Shown here: positions 1 to 11,892 of the stretch, piece by piece
Position numbering within the stretch: position 1 is the first letter of the stretch
Layout: every line of letters starts with the position of its first letter
From: Hyposmocoma kahamanoa
Lineage: Eukaryota > Arthropoda > Insecta > Lepidoptera > Cosmopterigidae
Direction of reading: 5' to 3'
Assembly: GCF_003589595.1 (NCBI RefSeq)
Contig: NW_020654289.1
Location: 8,184,096-8,248,095 of the forward strand
DNA length: 64,000 bases
Position numbers and translations under genes: made by a program
The notes under the pieces: generated by a model
Seen by the model: the letters and a program-made list of their open reading frames with translations, nothing else
The model's database searches: none
Told to the model about the DNA's origin: nothing

Positions 1-2295
1 GTTTGTAATTGTTTCTCATGGCGTGACCGAAGTTAGACATCTTCCTGTCCTAATTTTAATATTCTGAAATACTGAATCAGGCCCTGCTGTATAAAAATCC
101 CTGTTATATCTTATTGCTATTCATTTCGCACATGCAATATATTTTTACTATACCGATGTGATTTGACCCTTCGATGCGAGGGATGAAACTAATTTAATAC
201 ACAATCAAGATGGAACGTCTCCCCGAATGGAATCCCTTCCCGCGGGCTTTCGCCGCCGCCGAGCGAATAAATAACTAAAAACATGTTTACGGTGCGCGGC
301 GCGTCCTCGGCACCGTTCACAATGTAATATTCCACGGCAATCTGTTCGGAAATATTACCGGCGGTATTTATTCCCGAACTCATTATTGGCGCGGGATCCA
401 ATCGCGGGAACCCTGTCCCGGAGGTGAGATCACATTGGTTGCGGTAACTCCCTTGAGTCAAGTTGAGATTTGAGTCGCCAAACAGAATTGGCCCCCTGTG
501 ACGCCCACAGTCGACGCGGACGCGGATCTTCCAGCGCTGGTGACGCACTTATGATGTGATATCGGTTTTATTGGGGGCGTTGAAGGTGCTCCCATATGAT
601 CGAGGTGTCACAAATAGTTTTTCCGCTTCGTTTCGTTTGTCTCTTCATATTTGCTGTCTGCCTGGTATATGATAAAAATGTGTTGACAGGGTGCTGTTTT
701 GGTTTGCCTATTTCTTATATTCGTTATGCTGAGTTAATATAGAAAAACGTTAGGCAAAGTGCAGAAATCGCAACGATCGAATGCAGGGATCACTCAGTCG
801 CAGGTTGAAGCGAGTTTGTAAACTTTCTCGTTGTCTGCGATTGCGGCACCGCGGGGCGATGCGGGGAACAGGGGACTTTTGTAGCACTTTCGGTACCTAA
901 GTCAAGCTGCGGGTGCACCTGTCTGAACCTCTTGTCAGTTAGCTTGTAGAGTTTTGGTGCCCCAGATAACAGAATCTAGACTTTTTTTTTCTTCTACAAA
1001 AAAACTCTAACTGTCCACTTGCCGTGATTAATTCAGTTTTTATGGAATATTATCTCAGTAATTGAGCTTTGGAACTAATGGGTCAGAGAAGAAATTCATA
1101 ACAAAAACAGAAAAATAAATAAATATTTTCCGGATATTTTTCCAATACTTTTCCTACATTTGACGTTGACACCTGTTGAAAGTTGAAGTTACTGAGCTTA
1201 AACGATGGAGCCATTAAAAAGGTTTCTCTTTCGCTGTTGTGAAATCATTTTAAATCTCGTTTTTCTATAAATAGATTTTAGCTGTACACTTATTTTATAA
1301 TTCACGCGAAATAAAACTTCAAAACATATTTCTGAATGTAGAACATAATATAAGCCTTCGCAATTATATTTTTCCAATTTAACAAATTTTTTTACCAATT
1401 TTTCGGGATGTTTTTCCGGAAAAATTTCAAGTAGTCCACTACTTGAAATTTTTCGGAAGTTACCCAACAGTATTTGGAATTGAATGAATACACCTCTCAA
1501 ATGTAAATCATTATCGTTTACAAAATGGTCGCGCTTCCCCGAGCGGTGTCTGTCTGCAAACCGCGTGGAAAGCGTTCAATTTCCACACTATCTCACTTAG
1601 CATATCGAGGCGGTGAGAAATCGGCGCTAAGCCCTATTAGCCGCAATTCCACCGCCATTTGCGGTGATATCTATGAAGGGAACAAATTGAAACCATTGCA
1701 TTCATTATCATACGGCACGCGAAACTCGCTCGCATACACGCACACAGCTGTACTAATTCAAGCAGATAATGTAGAGAGAGCTCGGTGAATTATGGAACCC
1801 GGACACGAAAGTGCAATCTGGTTTACAGTGAAGCTGTTTGGTTTTCTTATTGGCTAGAATTGCGACTTAATATTCTGAGCGGACGTTTTCGTTTGGCTCT
1901 CATTAAAAGCTGCAGCAAGTGAGTTGTTTCGCATTTGTTTTGTTACCGAATCCCGTTGTGATGTTTGTACTGTACTTGCACCGTTCAGCTGGCGGTATCG
2001 TGCGAACTTTGTAAGGAATATGATAGATCATCTGATTTAATACAAAATTATTAAAATAAATAAAGGATACGTACATACTAATCCCGTATAAGCATGCGAG
2101 GAAAGTTATACAGTACACATGTATATGCAATACCATAGGGTATCAATTCGTGTAAATTAACTTTAGTACATATTTAAATATGTTGATGGCGACACTTGGA
2201 TAAAATAAAATAGGAAGTATTGAATCCCGAATACTTGAGGCATCATACTAAATAAGACGTATAATACGTAATAATACAGATAGATAGGTAATACA
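1..2295. other. No recognised gene; mostly unique sequence
   Basis: I recognise no gene, RNA or repeat here. About 190-545 and 1530-1700 are more GC-rich than the surroundings and contain open frames of 119 codons (minus, no ATG at its start) and 87 codons (plus, ATG at 1525). Neither resembles a known protein, so they are not called as genes. Conserved regulatory sequence is a possible alternative for these GC-rich patches, but nothing in the bases proves it. Confidence 0.5.
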
Positions 2296-2580
2296 GAATA
2301 CTAAAAAAACCGACCTCAAAAGTTTGTAGAATTACATATATTGACCAAGTTTTATTGAAATCTATTACCGGAAAGTGCGCGAAACCGGATTCATCCCCAA
2401 GTTTGCCCTTAGAGAGGAAATATTTTCTTCAAATTTAAACGGGACCACTACTGAGCTACCCTCTTTCCAACAAAAAAGAATCATCAAAATCGGTCCACAA
2501 ATGCTATCGCGTAACATACATACAAAAAAAAACAAACAGCCGAATTGACAACCACCTCCCTTTTTTAAAGTCGGTTAAAA
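2296..2580 (-). repeat. G3 dispersed repeat, copy 1
   Basis: Both ends carry the same inverted motif: AAAAACCGACCTCAAAAG on the left and a TTTTTTAAAGTCGGTTAAAA form on the right. Inside are ACATGCTATCGCG-type and GAATCATCAAAATCGGT words that match, in reverse complement, the copies at 22115-22372 and 51001-51430. This is a dispersed repeat commonly seen in Lepidoptera. The shared flank AGTACTCTGTA beyond one end suggests the element is longer than the inverted ends alone. Confidence 0.75.
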
Positions 2581-3684
2581 AGAAATGCTAAACCATTTAA
2601 AGAACGTTTTAGGAACGTTGAAATTAAAACTCATTTACAATTTCGAAAATTGTAAAAATAACAAACCGAAGGTTTCTCAATAGTGTTATTTTTTATTTGT
2701 AACATTTCCAATCAATTGTATAGATGGCCCATCTTCGAATTTATTCTTGAAACTAAATAACTTTTTATTTAAAATATTAAAAAACATTGTTTCAGCTTCT
2801 TTGCGATTTTATTGTAATAGGAATTGTCGTGTACCAATTAGCCCCAGAGGCATGCGGCAGCAACGCATAAGGTTTTCTCTCAGCCTGTTCCTGTATTAAA
2901 CATTGTAATTGGTACTCGTTTGCCCTCTCCGTTATTAACACGGCAGTATAGTATTTCATCAGCCGATGTCAATTTTCAATCATCGTTATTTGTCGTTTTC
3001 GCCATCATTAGTCGTCGATTTCATTAATTTATAATGATATAGACAAATAATGTGCAGACGTATTTAAATTGAACATCATTAATGCAACAACAAGGTAAGG
3101 AAAATTTAGACGACTAATTTTCTTTGTTCTAATTCTATGAATAGATAAATCTTTGTTTCGCAGTAGAGCTCTTTCCATATTATTTTCAGGTAGTACGGGA
3201 TGTATTTGAGCTTATATGGATTTAAATACATATAACATGAAACGTTTCAACCCGTCAAAGCTGTTTTGTGTCTGCAACACTGCCAAATCTGCCGCGATGC
3301 TGCCGCTGCTACTGCCGCTTACCGCACGTGGAATATGAATATCCCTCAGATATAATATAATAATACTTTTACCAGCAATTTAAGATACGAATTCGGGTAA
3401 CACGGATTACTTAATCTCGTCGCTTGAAAGGATTTGTAAATACGTACTTAAAAGGCGAATTTATATTATTAGATATTTTTGTATCATTAGATTACTGGAG
3501 CCGCTGTTCGAAACCAATGTTATTTTTATACAATTACCATGAAATGTTTTCTGAGTTGACGTATGTACATAAGTGGATTTTAATAGATACATATATACGT
3601 ACGTACATTATACATGTTTTTATATTCATTAACTAGATCGTGACAAATAGAGGGAAGGTTATCGCATCTGATTAAACGGTGGTC
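2581..3684. other. No recognised feature
   Basis: AT-rich sequence without a recognisable gene. A 70-codon plus-strand frame at 3424-3636 has no similarity I can name. Confidence 0.5.
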
Positions 3685-4870
3685 ATCACGGCGCAGGGGT
3701 ATCTGGGCCGGGCGTTCATCTGGTGTGTTATGCTGATAACATCCTGGTGCTTGCCGGAGAGGAGGACTTCGAGAGGACCATCCGGCTCGCGGAGCTCGGG
3801 GTTTCTCGTGTCGTCGTAAAAATCGAGCAGCTGGGTTTGCGAGTAGCGCCTCAGAAAACTGAGGCGCTGTAGTTCCACAAACCCCTGCGAGGGAGGGAAC
3901 CGGCCAGCTTCGTGATTCGCGTTGGTGACGTCGACGGCAGGGGCAGTACTTAAAATACTTGGACCTCGTCCTGGACGGTCGCTGAGATATCGAGGAGCAC
4001 TTCCGGCGCCTGGTTCCCCGGAACGATAGGGTGGCGGGAGCATTGCACCGGTTGCTGCCCAACCTGGGGGGCCCTTCGGAGGGAGTTCGCCGTTTATACG
4101 GTGGGATGGTGCGATCCGTGGCCATGTATGGGGCACCCGTCTGTTCACACCCACTGACGGGCGTCCAACGTTGCAGAGCCATGCTCAATGGCGTGCAGCG
4201 CCGCAATGCCATAAGGATCGCACGAGGATACCACACCGTATCCTTTGACGTGGCGACTGTCCTGACGCGGTTTCCCCCGCTGGACATCCTGCCGGAGATG
4301 GACGCACGTATTTACGCGCGCCTCCGCTGGGCGGAGGAAGCTGCGCCGCCGGAATTGCGGTGGCAGGAGCGCCGACAGGCGTTCGAGAAGTAGCGCGAGA
4401 GGCTGGAACAGCCGTGTATCTCGCGCAAGCGCACCGTCGGCGTGATCCTTTTTTTTTTACAGAGTTTAATCTTGATAGATACCCCTGAGCCCAGGGAGAC
4501 TCACTCGAAGTCTGGTTGAGCCAGTGGAAGTGCGTCACCACGTTCCGACTGACACAGATACTCACCGGGCACGGATGCTTCGGTGACTATCTGGATCGGA
4601 TCGGACGTGAGTCGACGACGCAGTGCCACCACTGTGGAAGGGACCAGGATTCCGCCTAGCACACGCTGGAGGAGTGCCCCGAATGGGCCTCCGAGCGGAA
4701 CATCCTGGTTGCCCGAATCGGGCGAGATCTCTCTCCGCCAGGCTAGTAGCGGCTATTTTGGCGGATCAAAAGTCCTATGAGGCAGTGGTCTCCTTGTGTG
4801 AAGCGGTGATGCTTCAGAAGGAGGTCGCCGAGCGTGATCGGGAGAGGGCCGATCCCGCTCGGCGGCGGCG
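3685..4870 (+). pseudogene. R1-clade non-LTR retrotransposon, 5'-truncated ORF2 remnant
   Basis: This is the 3' part of a LINE polymerase ORF. Translation in shifting plus frames gives the palm motif as YADN (degenerate from YADD, near 3735-3746), then LAELGV and GLRVAPQKTEAL, then a thumb/C-terminal block (RLYGGMVRSVAMYGAPV at about 4094-4140) and a CHHCG...H....C zinc-knuckle segment at about 4628-4680. This motif order is typical of the R1 clade, which includes R1 and the telomeric SART/TRAS elements of Lepidoptera. Stops replace residues at about 3868 and 4674. A frameshift near 3945 and an odd T-rich stretch at 4447-4500 also break it. The endonuclease and finger domains are missing, so the copy is 5'-truncated and dead. 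The 240-bp T240 element interrupts it at the end of the coding part and the LINE 3' UTR resumes at 5111. Confidence 0.85.
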
Positions 4871-5110
4871 TACTGTAGTCTAAGCTCTACTCCATGAGTA
4901 GAATCACTGGCTGAATGAATAATTTTGTAATTAGAATGTGTTTGGAAAAATGAAGTAAGAAAAGAATAGAGCATCTTGATATAACGAAATATAACCCAAC
5001 GCCGAAAGCATGTAAAAAAGTGCAATAAAGTATTTTTTGAAGATTATTGCAGTTTAAATTCACAAAAGTACCTCTCGCTACGCATCCCAAGCTACGCCCC
5101 AGTTACAGTA
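4871..5110. mobile_element. T240 MITE-like element, copy 1, inside the R1 remnant
   Basis: This 240-bp insertion begins TACTGTA and ends TACAGTA, and is bounded outside by G...C to make GTACTGTA/TACAGTAC. A second copy of the same length lies at 46443-46682 and a right-end fragment at 28738-28787. All share CTCTCGCTACGCA and AAGCTACGC near the right end, and the two full copies share GCTCTACTC(C/T)ATGAGTAGAA near the left. It encodes nothing. No clear target duplication is visible, so the transposon class is unknown. Confidence 0.7.
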
Positions 5111-5382
5111 CATTCGCGGCTGCGGGCGATCGGAGTGGGGGCTTCGTTCGCCAGTAAGTTAGGCAGCCGCGAGGAGGGAGAGGAGGGAGAGGACGTAGCT
5201 CCTCCTAAGTGCTGGGGGGGGTTCCGGTGCGCAAAGTCGATCCCGGATCCTTCCCACTAGAGCACCCGAGAAGGCCACTGTGGGGTTTTAGCCGGTAGAA
5301 GTACATACGGCATAACCTCCCGCTGCCCTCGCGGGGGAGAGGTATCTATCCTAGGGGGATTTCCCCACACAAAAAAAAAAAC
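5111..5382 (+). repeat. 3' UTR and poly(A) tail of the R1-clade remnant
   Basis: GC-rich 3' sequence containing GTGGGGTTTTAGCCGGTA and a closing GATTTCCCCACAC followed by an A-rich run (about 5370-5388). This matches the usual 3' UTR pattern of lepidopteran R1-clade LINEs and continues the ORF remnant upstream of T240. Confidence 0.75.
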
Positions 5383-5952
5383 AAAAAATGGGTATCTATA
5401 CCTGTGACGTCGTCAAATATAACACTATACCGTCGACAAAATACTTAAAAAAAACTTAAAATTTGAAAAACTCGCACCTCCGTTTTTGGACGAAATCCCT
5501 TTTTTATTATTCAAGCGTAACTTCGGGCAATTAAAGCTTAAAATATGATTTGGAGATGTTTTATTTATAAACCAAAGGTATAATCATAGATTATCACATA
5601 ATTATTTTTAGTTATTCTGTTTTTTGTGCCTACTCTAAAGATCACGATCAATGGGGGTTACGAGAATTTAACCGACGATATATAATACATGTACAGTGAC
5701 AACATTATTTTGTAATTGGAAGAAGCCTCACAGCAGTTCGACATTACTCGTTGGAACACTTCATTAGCTAGAGTGACTTGCTCCACACGCCAACCTATTC
5801 TGCGAATACGTAAACAAACTCTCATTACGTGTAACTCTTTGCAGACTAAGCTCTTCCACGTAACACGTCGCATAACAACACAAAACTGTGTACGCACTTT
5901 CGTACATGACGATCTACGTCCTAATCGTGCTAATTCACGCCACGTTTCGTTA
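5383..5952. other. No recognised gene
   Basis: Unique-looking sequence. A 79-codon minus-strand frame (5658-5897) next to the following inverted-repeat element is not similar to any transposase I can name. Confidence 0.45.
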
Positions 5953-6381
5953 AGGGCGCGTTCCCATTATGTCGTAACGTTTTATCTATCATTGAACGTA
6001 TGTCGCGTTTAGCTTGTTCCCATATCACGGCTATCTGTCATGACCGTGTTGTGGACGTTCATTTTATAGGTGAACGACAGTCGTGTCCAGCTGTTCTCCA
6101 CTAGATCGTGACGACAATTTAGCCTCCTCGTCGTTTGCACGACAGAATCGTTTGAAGCTGTCTTTACTTGTCGTCACATTTTTATCGTGATAATTTATTT
6201 ATCGTCTGACAACTGTCGTTCTAGCTCTTCCCATTGTCACGACAGTCTGTCGTCGTAAAGTCAAAAAGTCGTGAACGACAGTTAATCGTGTTATTCTATG
6301 TGTGAACAACTTCATTTAAAAAGCCACGACACTTTAAGCTGCACGTCTAACTGCCGTAACGACATAATGGGAAGACGCCCT
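5953..6381. mobile_element. Inverted-repeat MITE with many internal ACGAC/GTCGT words
   Basis: The left end reads AAGGGCGCGTTCCCATTATG and continues GTCGTAACG. The right end, reverse complemented, reads AAGGGCGTCTTCCCATTATG and continues GTCGTTACG: about 28 bp with four mismatches. TA lies outside both ends (TA|AGGGCG...CGCCCT|TA), which would suit a TA-targeting element; a TTAA-like or Harbinger-type target cannot be excluded. Inside are more than ten copies of GTCGT or ACGAC, many in short hairpin pairs. There is no coding capacity. Confidence 0.75.
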
Positions 6382-6560
6382 TAGGTATCTTGCCGCGATC
6401 GGTCAGTCGTTAGAACATTTTTTATTTGGTTCATTACTTAGTTGATGCGGGTTGATTTCATGCATGCTCTAGCAAAGTTGTCTTATGAAGAGACTTGGTA
6501 TCGGCATTACCTTTTATAGGTTATTTCTCATCACAAATTGATGATGATGAAATTGAACTC

Positions 6561-6976
6561 TAGTAGCAGTAGAGCTTATTGTGAACGAGTCCATCTGTCC
6601 AAGGAAGTACTGTCACCTTACCTATTTCTGCCGCCAAAACAGTAATGTAAGCATTACCTACTGCGTTCCGCATGCTGGCACATAGGACTTCTCAACGTGT
6701 GTTGTTTGTTTTAAAAACCTTGTCAGATTCGCCGTTCATTAAATTAGTGACAGCAAAAGCTCCAAGTGAGTGAGTTCATCCAAAAAAATACTACCATAAT
6801 GCCTATGCTATGGTGCACATGGGACTTGTAATCTTATGTCTTAGGGTGACGTGAGCAAGGGAAGTACCACTCAGATCTTTACAATTTAAAACTATGAGTA
6901 ACAACTGTCATGGGTAGGCGTGTCGCTTACCTCCAGGCACATGACTTGTTCGTCCCGTCGCTAGGTATCATAAAAA
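6561..6976 (+). repeat. S1 SINE-like repeat, apparently two joined copies
   Basis: Starts TAGTAGCAGTAGAGC and ends GTCGCTAGGTATCATAAAAAA. Around 6755-6800 a second start-like segment (GAGTTCATCC...TACTACC) appears, so one partial copy seems to have inserted next to or into another. Confidence 0.8.
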
Positions 6977-7838
6977 ACTATGTTTTGCGTTACTAGATAA
7001 AAATAAATAATCATGTGATAATGTATGTAAACTTAATATGTCGTGCACAAAAACTTTTTTATGAACAACATTTTATAGAACAAAAACATTGAGGACTGAT
7101 TATACTAACTTTTTCATGCAGTTAGTTTATTCTGATGTATTTATCCAATGGTTGATCCATTGGGAGTACTATAATGCGAGAGCCGTGTTTCGTGTAAGCG
7201 ACCGTCCAACCCGGCGGATCTGGAAAACAATGACCGTGCGCTCGGTTACTCTTGTCTCTCGATTAGTCCACCTACTGTAACTCTACTTCGTACATACATC
7301 ACGTAGTACTTGGCTAGCTATCATTTACCCAGGCGACTATTAGGTGTGAGGTAGTACGCCATTCGCTTATTTAACGAAATATCACTTGTGTTGGATCTGA
7401 CAAGCTTTGTCTACAAATACTTCCACGAAGTTATGTTCTGACACCTTGTAGACTCTATCAGTGTAATATACTGGGCAGCTAAAATATGGGGTGTTTGTTA
7501 TATTTTGTGTATATTTTTAAGTATTATATATTTATTGAAGAAATAAACAGCTGGTATGAAACAATTGTTACATTAACGAAAATATTATACAAATTATATC
7601 TAGACTTTCGTTAATGTAGAATGAAGAAAGAAAGAACAATTGTTTATTCCGTTAATAAATTTCAACACAGTACATACAATATTAAATTATCTAATATATT
7701 TATAACGCAGTTAGAATCCTAAACTCACCAAACCGCGATATATGTCAATAAAACTTCCGTAATTAATTAACAGGATTTTATTCTCAGTACACGTCATTTC
7801 TATTACAGTATGTGATATATAGCATCGCGTGAGCGTAT
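6977..7838. other. No gene; one short inverted repeat
   Basis: TACATTAACGAAA at about 7569-7581 is matched by TTTCGTTAATGTA at about 7607-7619, a 13-bp stem with a loop of about 25 nt. Nothing else is recognised. Confidence 0.5.
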
Positions 7839-7840
7839 AT

Positions 7841-7883
<43 letters not shown>

Positions 7884-7983
7884 NNNNNNNNNNNNNNNNN
7901 NNNNNNNNNNNNNNNNNNNNNNNNNNNNNNNNNNNNNNNNNNNNNNNNNNNNNNNNNNNNNNNNNNNNNNNNNNNNNNNNNNN

Positions 7984-8025
<42 letters not shown>
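7839..8025. repeat. (CA)n microsatellite containing a 100-N assembly gap
   Basis: (CATA)/(CA) dinucleotide tract from about 7839, interrupted by exactly 100 N (7884-7983), and resuming as (CA)n to 8025. Open frames reading Cys-Val or Thr-His repeats across it are artefacts of the dinucleotide repeat. Confidence 0.97.
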
Positions 8026-8027
<2 letters not shown>

Positions 8028-10842
8028 GTTATTTGGTTTCGCAAATTAGAAAAGGATTCAGTTTAAATACAAGTTTTTGAAAATAAAAATTATTCTTCTG
8101 CATTACTAAATGAATACCCTCCGTACTACAACATAAACATCTCAAATAAAATGCAGTAATACACCGCAAATCCTGCATTTAAAAAGCACTAATGAAATTT
8201 TTGGTGTACTTGGGTAAATATGATAATATTCCGTTTGAGTGGTTCTAACCGACATCACCAGCCCAAACAATAAAACACACGATTGTTGACGTATTTTTGA
8301 AGTTGTTTATTTTTTTTAAATGACAGACCCAGACATTAAAAACTTTATGGTTTGCTAGAGTAGTTAACGAAATAGCAATTAGTATTAGTTCTTTTACCTG
8401 TTATAACTTCGATATCCGATAAATCGGTATAAAATCATCACCGGCACCTCTAGGTGTGGTATGCTTCCAGAGCGCATGAATCGCGTGAGCGGATACATTA
8501 CACTGTTATTACAATAGTGTTGTAACACAAAATATGTAAAAGTCAAGATTATGCCATTTCTGAAAGTAAAATTTGATTCTCTACACGTCAATAAAACTGT
8601 CGTTACAAAATTGTAAGAACAAAACAATAATAAGAACAACACCCCCCAACATTCATTATTAATTATGATGGAAATTCGAGAGCTGAGGAAGTGTGTTATG
8701 TTTGTAATAAACTTTAACGTATACATAAATTATTATTTACTTTCACGGGAAGTAAGTAATCCATTTTTCATCGATTCTGAAAACATACACTTTTTGTGTT
8801 GATACACTATTGTGATAACAGTGAGAGTCATGTTACATTGGTTTCGTATAATTTGTAGTGTAGTAGTGTTTTGAAAAGTTTTTTATTGCATAATACGCTC
8901 ACTATTCCCTATAACTTTTATAAAGGTTTTGTAATACTGTCTAAAGAAAAAATCGCTTAGAAACATTGCGTTTTGTAGACAATCATAAAAGCTTCGTAGA
9001 AGTGAATATTTTTCTACAAGATCAACTACACAAAGCAAGTAAAAATAATCTTTTCGTATTCTACAGTTTTTCTATAGATAAAACTATAGACAAAATGCTC
9101 CAACAGTGTTTTGAAAAAAGCTTTAAATTCTTATCGCCATTTTTATTTTTAAAGAATGACTATGAAGTAACCGAGAAAAATTTCTTTTCGATTTAAAAAG
9201 TAAATCTAAGTTGAAATTACCTTGAAGAAGCCCAGAACTTCTTGGAAATGATTTGTTTTGTGAGAAATAAAAACGATTTTTTTTTTTTCAAAGACTGATT
9301 ACAGATTAATGTTGAATCTAATTAAAATAAATAAACGTTTTAAGGTCATCAAATTTTACAATTAGTTTTACATTTCACATTCTGTTTACATTCACAGCAA
9401 ACGTAATAGATTATTACATTTTGAGTTTCTTAATTCTTTATTATATTTTATAATATATTATTATATAATAAATAATGAAAACTCGAGATGTGGGGAATTT
9501 GTGGGGAATATGACCTTTGCTCTTCCCAAATTTGGGGATTTTAACCGTGATTTTTGAGGATTTTGAACAATTGGTATTGGCAACGCTGATTGTATCGAAT
9601 GATGCGACTTAATATCCAAGGTTCACCACCTCCACCAGATCTTTTAATATTCTTTACTTTATCCATTTTGCATGAACTCTTACAACGTCCAATAGAGTAA
9701 AAACCCAATTTGTAGTATTTTTTTTAAATGAAATCTACTGAAGACGCGCTATAACGTGTTTGTCATAAGTAAAACAAACACTACAGAATGTCTATAAATT
9801 AAATATGTCTAGAATAAACTTAAGAACACTAGTTTTTAAAGTATTAATACTTTAGACTTTACTGGATGTGTATAGAACAATTTTACTAAAAATAATCAGT
9901 TGTTCTACAGATGAACTTAAAACAAGGACTATAAGAGTAAATCTTAAGAGATATTGCACTTAATTAAGTTGTTTGGTATTAAGATGGTTTTAAAATTTTG
10001 ACTTGAGTATAATAAGTCTATAATAACAATTTCTTTTTTCTAAAACCATTTATAGAGAACTATTATCTAAATCTATGCAATATTAAGACTGTTTATAGAT
10101 ATAACAGTTTTAAGGCGTATAAAATGTGCTCCTTGGGTAGTAAAACAGCACTCGTGCGTGACTGCCTTTATTTTGTAGCGTCTGGTCGATGACAAATCAT
10201 CCTTTATTCTGTGATGGCCGCCGCTCCTAAAGCCGGTCTTTTTGTAACTTATTTATTCAAAGTGTTAGACTCGAGTGAAACTTTTTTTTAGATGCACCAC
10301 ATTATAAAACTTAACGAACACATAAGATCTCGAAACATTAGTGCGACTGATATAATCAAATATATTAAATTAACATTGTTCATAGTACAATGAGAGTGAT
10401 CAGTGAACCGGATTGGCCGGCTTGTCTGTAGACACGTTAAAGGTAATGTTGATTCATCAGTGAAAGTGACTGGTGGTCGCTGGCGGAGGCAGTGTCGCTG
10501 GCGTCGGCGCTCGACTCTATCTGTCATCATCTATCACCACGTGTTTGCGCACAACTTCGCTAACACACTTTTTTGCTACCCTCGCTTTAATATCCCTAGA
10601 TCAATGCATGTTTGTACATCACGCGAATGTATATCTAAACATAAATAAGTAACTTTGAAACATTCCGAAGAATCATGAGTTCCAGAATCAACTCACGGAT
10701 CTCGCAATTATTTAACTTCTTTAATAATATTTGCCAAGCCATTAAACTGGAGCCGCGAGCCTGCTCTTCTTATTTGTCGGTGGTTTCGCCTGCAAGCTAA
10801 GTGCTTCAACTAATTTCGACGAAGTATAAAAAAGAGTAGTTT
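8026..10842. other. AT-rich sequence, no recognised gene
   Basis: Long AT-rich stretch. Minus-frame 8394-8726 and plus-frame 8966-9196 are open by chance composition and resemble nothing known. A somewhat GC-richer patch lies at 10400-10560. Confidence 0.5.
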
Positions 10843-11084
10843 TAGTAGCAGTAGAGCTACTTGTGAAAGAGTTGGTCCAGGGAAGTACTGCCACCTTAAC
10901 TATTTTTGCCGCCAAGCCGTAATGTGAGCATTGAAAACACATGGTGACGAGCACAGTGGCAGTGCCCCTCAGATCTTTGTGATTTAAAGGTCTGAGTGGC
11001 ACTGCAACTATTATGGACAGGCATGTCGCTTACTACCAAGCCCGTGATTTGTTCGTCGCGTCACTTGGGATCTTTAAAAAAAAG
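10843..11084 (+). repeat. S1 SINE-like repeat, internally deleted
   Basis: TAGTAGCAGTAGAGC start, GTACTGCCACCTTAAC, GTGGCAGTGCCCCTC, then the A-rich end TTTAAAAAAAAG. The middle third, from the GCATTACTGCG segment to the ACATGGGACTTG segment, is missing. Confidence 0.85.
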
Positions 11085-11408
11085 AAAGCAGAGACAATAT
11101 CGGACGAACATCCGAAGACAACAGAACCCAAGCAGCCGATTTTGACTAGTATGCAAAAGACATCAGCGGCGTTACATTGTACCATACCCACAGTTATTGT
11201 TACGTATTATTTACTCGTATTAGGTAATAGAAAAGAAAAAATAAAATAATAATTGTTGAACCTTAAAATCAAGTGTTAGCATTAAATTTACCCTAACACA
11301 TAATATATATAGACACACACCGGGTACGCCTCATTTGTGGGATAATCGAATAATAGCTATTGGTAATGCAAGGCTGCAAAGTTGTTGTTTGACGCGAGTG
11401 CTTGTATT
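11085..11408. other. No recognised feature
   Basis: AT-rich spacer between an S1 copy and repeat X; nothing recognised. Confidence 0.5.
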
Positions 11409-11892
11409 GAAACCTGAGCAAGCGAAAGCTTCTAAGATTCCTGAATCCTGAGCGTAGCGAGGATTTCAAGGCACGAGATGCAAAACAACTTGCTGCCGAG
11501 TGAAATATACAATTTTTCACCTCACTATAGCGAGGAAAATGGTAGATGAAAGAAAAATAGTTGAACTATATAACAAATCATTTCAGTTTTTCGACGTATT
11601 AAAATAACTTCATAAACAAAATTAGTTATTGTTGTCGATTTAATGTCAAAAATAATAAGAAAAAAATGTACCAATGGATTTATATTACATAAATAATGTA
11701 CGAAAAATTGCGTAGTTGAACGTGTCATTATGTTTTTTTTTTCATCGGTAAAGAAAAAATCAGGTGCACCACAGTCCCCTCGTCAAGTTCGAATTTCAAA
11801 AACTTTTTCCACGCTCGCGTGGAAAAGGTGCTTTGCGCGCCTATTTCTTATGAGAAAGAAAGCCTTTCCGAGCTAGTGAGGGAAAACTAATT
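11409..11892 (+). repeat. Repeat X, copy 1 (~0.48 kb)
   Basis: Opens GAAACCTGAGCAAGCGAAAG and contains the palindrome-like CCTCACTATAGCGAGG followed by AAAATGGTAGATGAAAG. It closes with AGCACCTTTTCC-type and GAGCTAGTGAGG sequence. It aligns with 45262-45838 over most of its length, but has about 100 bp less in the middle. The two ends are weakly inverted (CCTGAGCAAGCGAAAG versus CCTCACTAGCTCGGAAAG). No coding capacity; the class is unknown. Confidence 0.75.

Noticed and set aside
189..548. 119-codon minus-strand open frame in a GC-rich stretch
   Set aside because: It opens on GTG, has no recognisable domain and coincides with GC-rich sequence where stops are rare.
1525..1788. 87-codon plus-strand frame with a fair start context (ACAAAATGG)
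   Set aside because: No similarity to any family I know, no splice or promoter context; too weak to call a gene.
3580..4287. 235-codon minus-strand frame
   Set aside because: Antisense of the GC-rich R1-clade polymerase remnant; low stop frequency is due to composition.
5658..6012. Possible transposase remnant next to the inverted-repeat MITE
   Set aside because: Both strands have open frames here, but neither shows catalytic or DNA-binding motifs I can identify.
7711..8080. Open frames of Cys-Val or Thr-His repeats
   Set aside because: They are translations of the (CA)n tract and the N gap.
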